From contig NZ_CP161805.1 of NCBI RefSeq assembly GCF_040801785.1, positions 2,728,001 to 2,792,000 on the forward strand: a stretch of DNA of 64,000 nt. The letters run 5' to 3'. Source of the stretch: Sulfitobacter sp. LCG007. Its GTDB lineage: Bacteria; Pseudomonadota; Alphaproteobacteria; Rhodobacterales; Rhodobacteraceae. Shown here piece after piece: positions 59,954-64,000 of the stretch. A program made the position numbers and the translations under genes. Numbering within the stretch: position 1 is the first letter of the stretch; each line of letters starts with the position of its first letter. The notes under the pieces were generated by a model, which was not told the origin of the DNA, made no database searches, and saw only the letters and a list, made by a program, of their open reading frames with translations.

Positions 59954-60314
59954 GGTCATCTCCAAAGAGCTAATGGGGATTCCAGCCCCAAAAGTCGTTT
60001 CAAGAGACGTTACCGTCGCTACATAAACGCGGGTCAGTCAGCGAGTGTCTGACCGGCCAGAGGCGCGTGCGTTGGCGTCTGTGGAAGCGCATTTAAGCCA
60101 TCTGCGGATTCGCGCAAGGGGCTTTTTATCGCGGATGCGAAATATATTCGCGCCAGCCCGAAGCGTGATCGTCGCGGCACAGCCTGTTCCCTCCAACCCG
60201 TTGCCGCGTCAGCAGGATTCGAAGGCCGGCAGCGCACGGCACACCCTGCGCCAGAAATGAAAAAGACCCCCGCCCGCATCGGGTCGGGGGTCCGGCAGGC
60301 CGGCAGGCTCGGGA
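59954..60314. other. Intergenic region upstream of the decarboxylase gene
   Basis: No gene is supported in these 361 bases. They include the trcR terminator (60258-60292), an inverted repeat GCGAA-ATATA-TTCGC at 60137-60151 and the promoter region of the decarboxylase gene. The inverted repeat could be an operator. Confidence 0.5.
60258..60292 (-). terminator. Rho-independent terminator of trcR
   Basis: Read on the minus strand, GACCCCCGACCCG and CGGGCGGGGGTC pair around ATG (one mismatch) and are followed by TTTTT. It lies 22 bases after the trcR stop. This is the clearest intrinsic terminator in the window. Confidence 0.85.
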
Positions 60315-61106
60315 TCAGCGACGGGGATCGTCGCTATCGTCATCCTCGTCGCCGTCGTCGTCGCCATGCATCCCGTCAGGCAGGTTGAAGAAGCTGTCCG
60401 CATCCGCGAAGTCGGTCTTGCGGCCCGGCTCGTCGTCTTCGTCCGACCTGTTGCCCGACAGCGTGAATGTCTCGAGCCCCTCGATCGCGGTCGGGATCTT
60501 GGGTTCGGTGTCCATGCCGAGGCTCTGTTCGGTGCTCACCAGCTTGCGGCGTTCGTCATCGGACATGACTGGTGCGTCCGCGGCCTTCTTGGCGGCCGCC
60601 TTCTGAACGACCGCGTCGAGTTCGCTCTGCTTGCAGAGCCCGAGCGCGACCGGATCGATGGGCTGGATGTTGGCAATGTTCCAATGCGTGCGCTCGCGGA
60701 TCGCCTGGATCGTGGGCTTGGTGGTGCCGACGAGCTTTCCGATCTGACCGTCCGACAGCTCGGGGTGGAACTTCACCAGCCACAGGATCGCCGCGGGCCG
60801 GTCCTGGCGCTTGGACAGCGGCGTGTAGCGCGGACCGCGGCGCTTTTCCTCGCCCTGGGCCGCCGCGTTGAACTTCAGCTTGAGCTTGTGCAGCGGGTTC
60901 GACTGGGCTGCGTCGATCTCTTCCTGGGTGAGCTGGTTGTTCGCGACGGGATCGAAGCCCTTCACGCCCTGGGCCACGTCACCATCGGCGATGCCCTGCA
61001 CTTCGAGCTCGTGCATGTCGACGAAATCCGCAATCTGCTTGAAGCTGATCGTGGTATTGTCCACCAGCCAAACGGCAGTGGCCTTCGCCATGATGGGTTT
61101 TGCCAT
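60315..61106 (-). CDS. trcR: Cell cycle transcriptional regulator TrcR (DUF1013)
   Basis: This 263-residue protein matches the alphaproteobacterial DUF1013 family, named TrcR. The start AKATAVWLVDNTTISFKQIA, the middle RQDRPAAILWLVKFHPELSD and the HTH-like GKLVGTTKPTIQAIRERTHW are characteristic. It is longer than simple members because of a C-terminal tail that ends in an Asp-rich stretch (DDDGDEDDDSDDP). TrcR is associated with CtrA-controlled cell-cycle regulation. The gene diverges from RNase T2 (starts 129 bases apart) and has its own terminator. Confidence 0.92.
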   Translation of the reverse strand: MAKPIMAKATAVWLVDNTTISFKQIADFVDMHELEVQGIADGDVAQGVKGFDPVANNQLTQEEIDAAQSNPLHKLKLKFNAAAQGEEKRRGPRYTPLSKRQDRPAAILWLVKFHPELSDGQIGKLVGTTKPTIQAIRERTHWNIANIQPIDPVALGLCKQSELDAVVQKAAAKKAADAPVMSDDERRKLVSTEQSLGMDTEPKIPTAIEGLETFTLSGNRSDEDDEPGRKTDFADADSFFNLPDGMHGDDDGDEDDDSDDPRR

Positions 61107-61234
61107 TTTTCTCGCTCCTTAAGGCAATTCTTCTCCGTCGCCCGGCTGGGCGGTCCTGCCGGGGCAGAACGGGTTTCCGTTGTGGGGGAACTCGGCGCTT
61201 ATATAGTGAAAGCCCGACCACAAGGAAAGAGCCA

Positions 61235-61864
61235 ATGCGCAGCCTGCTGATCTGGTGCATGTTCTGCCTGCCCGCCCTCGCCGACGGCGAGCGGGCTGGC
61301 CGGTTCGACTACTATGTGCTCGCGCTCAGCTGGTCGCCGAACTGGTGCGCGCTGGAAGGCAGCGCGCGTGCGGCCAGCCAGTGCGATGCGGACGCGGATC
61401 TGGGCTGGACATTGCACGGCCTGTGGCCGCAATTCACCCGCGGCTACCCGTCCTACTGCCGGTCATCCGCCCGTCCGCCGAGCCGGGCTGCGACAGGGGC
61501 AATGGCCGATATCATGGGCAGTTCGGGGCTGGCATGGCATCAGTGGAAGAAGCACGGCACCTGTACCGGTCTCGGCGGCGAGGACTACCTTAACCTGGCA
61601 CGTAGGGCCTATGGGCAAGTCGCGCGACCCGAAGCGTTCCGCAGGCTCGAGCGCGCCGTTCGCCTGCCAGCCGATGTGGTCGAGGAAGCGTTCCTGCGCG
61701 CCAATGCGGACCTCACGGAAGACGCGATCACCGTGACCTGCCGCGACGGGCATATCCAGGAGGTGCGCATCTGTCTGACCCGTGATCTGGCGCCCCGGAC
61801 CTGCGGCGAGGATGTGCGGAAAGACTGCACGCTCAAGGACGCCTATCTCGAGCCGATCCCCTGA
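61235..61864 (+). CDS. Secreted RNase T2 family ribonuclease
   Basis: The protein has 209 residues with an N-terminal signal peptide (RSLLIWCMFCLPALA). Both RNase T2 active-site motifs are present: CAS I TLHGLWPQ near 55 and CAS II WHQWKKHGTC near 97. Several cysteines fit disulfides in an extracytoplasmic enzyme. ATG 61235 follows AAGGAAAGA. It cleaves RNA through a 2',3'-cyclic phosphate in the periplasm or outside. Upstream ORF extension overlaps the trcR start and is not used. Confidence 0.92.
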   Translation: MRSLLIWCMFCLPALADGERAGRFDYYVLALSWSPNWCALEGSARAASQCDADADLGWTLHGLWPQFTRGYPSYCRSSARPPSRAATGAMADIMGSSGLAWHQWKKHGTCTGLGGEDYLNLARRAYGQVARPEAFRRLERAVRLPADVVEEAFLRANADLTEDAITVTCRDGHIQEVRICLTRDLAPRTCGEDVRKDCTLKDAYLEPIP

Positions 61865-61887
61865 GCCGGCCCCGTCACCGCCCTGCC

Positions 61888-61914
61888 CACCATTCTCAAG
61901 GTTCGAGAATGGTG
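61888..61914. terminator. Perfect hairpin at the convergent gene ends
   Basis: CACCATTCTC and GAGAATGGTG form a perfect 10-bp stem around a 7-base loop that contains the stop of the quinone oxidoreductase gene. It lies 24 bases after the RNase T2 stop. T tracts are absent, so it is a probable bidirectional transcript end. Confidence 0.45.
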
Positions 61915-62870
61915 CTTCCTGTGGTCAGACGGGCCTCGAGCGCCCTGTGGGCTTCGGCAACCGCCTCGAGCGGAAAACGCTGGTCGATCCGGAGCGTCAC
62001 GTCGCCCGCCTCTACCTTGCCGAAAAGCTGGCGCGCCATCGCCTGGCAATCCTCGTGTCGGGCGAGATGGGTGAATATCGTCGGCCGGGTGATCTTGAGC
62101 GAGCCCTTCTGCGCGAGCGTGAGGAGCGGCACGGGATCCACCGGACCCGAGGCGTTGCCGAAGGAGATCATCATCCCCAGCGGCTTGAGGCAGTCCAGAG
62201 ACCCCTCGAACGTATCCTTTCCGACCGCGTCCATGACCACGTCGACCCCCTCGCCATCCGTCAGCGCGCGGACCTTCTCGAGGAAATCATACTCGCTGTA
62301 GTTGATGCAGGCGTCCGCCCCGCTGTCGAGCGCCATCCGGCATTTTTCCTCGGTCCCGGCGGTTCCGATGAGGCGGATCCCCTCGGAGCGCGCCCATTGA
62401 CAGGCGATCAGCCCGACCCCGCCGGCGGCGGCGTGGAAGAGCACGGTATCGCCGCGCTTCAGCGGTGTGGTGCGGTGAAAGAGATACTGCACGGTCAGGC
62501 CCTTGAGCATCATCGCCGCGCCCTGCTCGAACGAGATGCCATCGGGCAGCGGACAGACCTGCGCCGCGGGCATGACGCGGACCTCGCAATAGGCCCCGGG
62601 CGGCTGTGCGGCATAGGCGGCCCTGTCGCCGACCTTCAGATGTGTCACGCCTTCCCCGACCGCCTCGACCGTCCCGGCCGCCTCCATGCCGAGGGCGTGT
62701 GGCAGATCGAGCTTGTAGAGCCCGCTTCGCTGGTAGCAGTCGATGAAGTTCAGCCCGCAGGCCGCGTGCCGGATCCGGATCTCGCCCGGCCCGGGGTCAC
62801 CGACGGGGCGGTCCACCACCTTCATGACCTCGGGTCCGCCGAATTCCTCTATCACAACGGTTCTTGCCAT
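61896..62870 (-). CDS. Quinone oxidoreductase (zeta-crystallin-like), first paralogue
   Basis: This 324-residue medium-chain dehydrogenase/reductase of the Qor branch lacks zinc ligands. It has GLNFIDCYQRSGLYKL near 40, the cofactor loop HAAAGGVGLIACQWARSEG near 147 (AxxGxxG) and YSEYDFLEKVRALTDG near 195. It reduces quinones with NADPH. ATG 62870 follows GGGGAAGGA; the 18 extra codons upstream in the ORF are not family-like. A second member of the family lies just upstream on the same strand, with 60 bases between. Confidence 0.92.
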   Translation of the reverse strand: MARTVVIEEFGGPEVMKVVDRPVGDPGPGEIRIRHAACGLNFIDCYQRSGLYKLDLPHALGMEAAGTVEAVGEGVTHLKVGDRAAYAAQPPGAYCEVRVMPAAQVCPLPDGISFEQGAAMMLKGLTVQYLFHRTTPLKRGDTVLFHAAAGGVGLIACQWARSEGIRLIGTAGTEEKCRMALDSGADACINYSEYDFLEKVRALTDGEGVDVVMDAVGKDTFEGSLDCLKPLGMMISFGNASGPVDPVPLLTLAQKGSLKITRPTIFTHLARHEDCQAMARQLFGKVEAGDVTLRIDQRFPLEAVAEAHRALEARLTTGSTILEP

Positions 62871-62907
62871 CACCGGATCCTTCCCCGCTCGTCGGGTTTG
62901 CCCGTAA

Positions 62908-62925
62908 GGTGCGCCCTGGCGCACC
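62908..62925 (-). repeat. Short palindrome GGTGCGCC-CT-GGCGCACC
   Basis: An 8-bp stem with a 2-base loop is flanked by AGGTGCGCC and TAGGGTGCGCC-type sequence (minus strand reads GGTAGGGTGCGCC). This is like a palindromic unit often seen between genes in Rhodobacterales. Located between two quinone oxidoreductase genes, it may end the upstream transcript. Confidence 0.5.
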
Positions 62926-62930
62926 CTACC

Positions 62931-63914
62931 TCACTGCACCCGCAGCACGATCTTGCCTACATGCGTCGAAGCTTCCATCCGCGCATGGGCCTTCGCCGCA
63001 TCTTCCAGGGCGAATTCCTCGTCCATGACCGGCGCCACGCGCCCTGCCTCGATCAGCGGCCAAACCGCCTCGCGCAGATCCTGCGCGATCCGCGCCTTCG
63101 CCAGATCGCTTTGCGGGCGCAGCGTGCTGCCCGTCATCGTCAGACGTCGCGTCATCAGCTGGACGAAATTGACCTCCGCCTTCGGCCCCTGCAGGAATGC
63201 GATCTGCACCAGGCGCCCGTCGTCCGCAAGCGCCTTGAGGTTGCGCCCGATGTAGTCGCCCCCGACCATGTCGAGGATCAGGTCCGCGCCGCCATGGGCA
63301 CGCATCACCTCCACGAAATCGTCCTCGCGGTAGTTGATGGCCTCCTGTGCCCCCAGCTCGAGGCAGGCCGCGCATTTCTCGTCCGTCCCGGCGGTTGCGA
63401 ACACCCGCGCGCCGAACACATGGGCGAGCTGGATCGCCGTCGTGCCGATGCCGCTCGACCCGCCGTGCACCAGGAACCGTTCGCCGCCCTTGAGGCCGCC
63501 GCGCGTGAAGACGTTGGACCAGACGGTGAAGAAGGTTTCGGGCAGGCAGGCCGCCTGCTTCAGCCCGAGCCCCCTCGGGACGGGCAGACAGTGGCTCGCC
63601 TGGGTCGCCGCGTATTCCGCGTAGCCCCCGCCCGGCAGGAGCGCGCAGACCTCGTCGCCTTCCGCCAGTCCGCTGATACCCTCACCGACCGCCGCCACGG
63701 TGCCGGAAGCTTCCAGCCCCGGCAGATCGCTCGCCGTCGGCGGGGGCGCATAGAGCCCGGCGCGCTGGAGCGCGTCGGGACGGTTCACCCCTGCATAGGC
63801 GACCCGGATCACCACCTGCCCGTGTCCGGGCACCGGCACCGGGCGCTCTGCAAGCCGCAGCACGTCTGGCCCGCCGGGCGCAGTGATTTCAATGGCGCGC
63901 ATCCTGTCGACCAT
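62931..63914 (-). CDS. NAD(P)H quinone oxidoreductase (PIG3-like), second paralogue
   Basis: This 327-residue MDR-family enzyme of the quinone oxidoreductase/PIG3 type has VAYAGVNRPDALQRAGLY near 37, CLPETFFTVWSNVF near 135, HGGSSGIGTTAIQLAHVFGA near 153 (cofactor loop) and DLILDMVGGDYIGRNL near 213. ATG 63914 has AAAAGGGGA about 9 bases upstream and is preferred to ATG 63902. The Qor paralogue downstream is only distantly similar, so this is not a recent duplication. The physiological acceptor is unknown. Confidence 0.92.
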   Translation of the reverse strand: MVDRMRAIEITAPGGPDVLRLAERPVPVPGHGQVVIRVAYAGVNRPDALQRAGLYAPPPTASDLPGLEASGTVAAVGEGISGLAEGDEVCALLPGGGYAEYAATQASHCLPVPRGLGLKQAACLPETFFTVWSNVFTRGGLKGGERFLVHGGSSGIGTTAIQLAHVFGARVFATAGTDEKCAACLELGAQEAINYREDDFVEVMRAHGGADLILDMVGGDYIGRNLKALADDGRLVQIAFLQGPKAEVNFVQLMTRRLTMTGSTLRPQSDLAKARIAQDLREAVWPLIEAGRVAPVMDEEFALEDAAKAHARMEASTHVGKIVLRVQ

Positions 63915-64000
63915 CCGGAAAGATCCCCTTTTGAAACTCCAGCCTCGCCCGGCACTCTCCGCGAGAACGGGCCCGATTACAACCGGTCGCCACCCTGGCC

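Overview
The window is a GC-rich chromosomal segment from an alphaproteobacterium, almost certainly a member of the Rhodobacterales (Rhodobacteraceae/Roseobacteraceae). The evidence is a hemN-fnrL-usp-ccoNOQP-ccoGHIS block in the order known from Rhodobacter, a TrcR (DUF1013) cell-cycle regulator, a phasin, an HWE-family kinase and a short conserved protein typical of the group. I see no transposase, phage gene, CRISPR array, rRNA or tRNA. The assignment rests on gene content, because no search was run.

Layout. 1-5 kb: a YeeE/YedE sulfur transporter, a LuxR-type regulator, an orphan CpaF-like ATPase that has lost key residues, a phasin and a small membrane protein. 5-15 kb: an HpcH/HpaI aldolase, then a tight signalling operon (periplasmic haem protein, membrane hybrid kinase with two receiver domains, single-domain receiver, receiver-cyclase), a DUF2189 membrane protein and an HWE hybrid kinase. 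15-19 kb: a periplasmic molybdenum hydroxylase (IorA/IorB-like) with its own dihaem cytochrome, and an aldo/keto reductase. 20-31 kb: AcrAB-type efflux pump, SDR, ion channel, HD phosphohydrolase, MltB-like transglycosylase, DksA-type zinc finger protein and BNR-repeat protein. 42.6-53.2 kb: the micro-oxic respiration block hemN, fnrL, usp, ccoNOQP and ccoGHIS, followed by recR. 54-58.6 kb: TIM-barrel isomerase, split transketolase, SDR and LysR regulator, probably one sugar-catabolic locus. 58.7-64 kb: type III PLP decarboxylase, trcR, RNase T2 and two quinone oxidoreductases.

The dominant structural fact is a perfect-order direct tandem repeat. Positions 22336-34877 (copy 1, 12,542 bp) recur as 34878-47407 (copy 2, 12,530 bp). 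Copy 1 carries 14 single-base insertions, 2 single-base deletions and 1 substitution. I find these only in its last ~4 kb (30738-34602), mostly in short homopolymers, and they break hemN, fnrL, ccoN and ccoO. Copy 2 is intact in all these genes. The first ~8.4 kb gives identical proteins in both copies. A complete acrB lies outside the left end and a complete ccoO spans the right end. This is what an untrimmed contig overlap with a poorly polished end looks like. I regard an assembly artefact as much more likely than a biological duplication, so copy 2 of hemN, fnrL, usp, ccoN and ccoO should be read as the true genes.

How the genes work together: FnrL senses oxygen and probably acts at FNR-type sites before its own gene and before usp/ccoN. 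HemN supplies haem without oxygen. CcoNOQP is the high-affinity oxidase, and CcoGHIS handles copper delivery and assembly. The best candidate for a less-described system is the haem protein/hybrid kinase/receiver/cyclase operon at 6135-11492, which appears to link a periplasmic redox or ligand signal to cyclic nucleotide synthesis.
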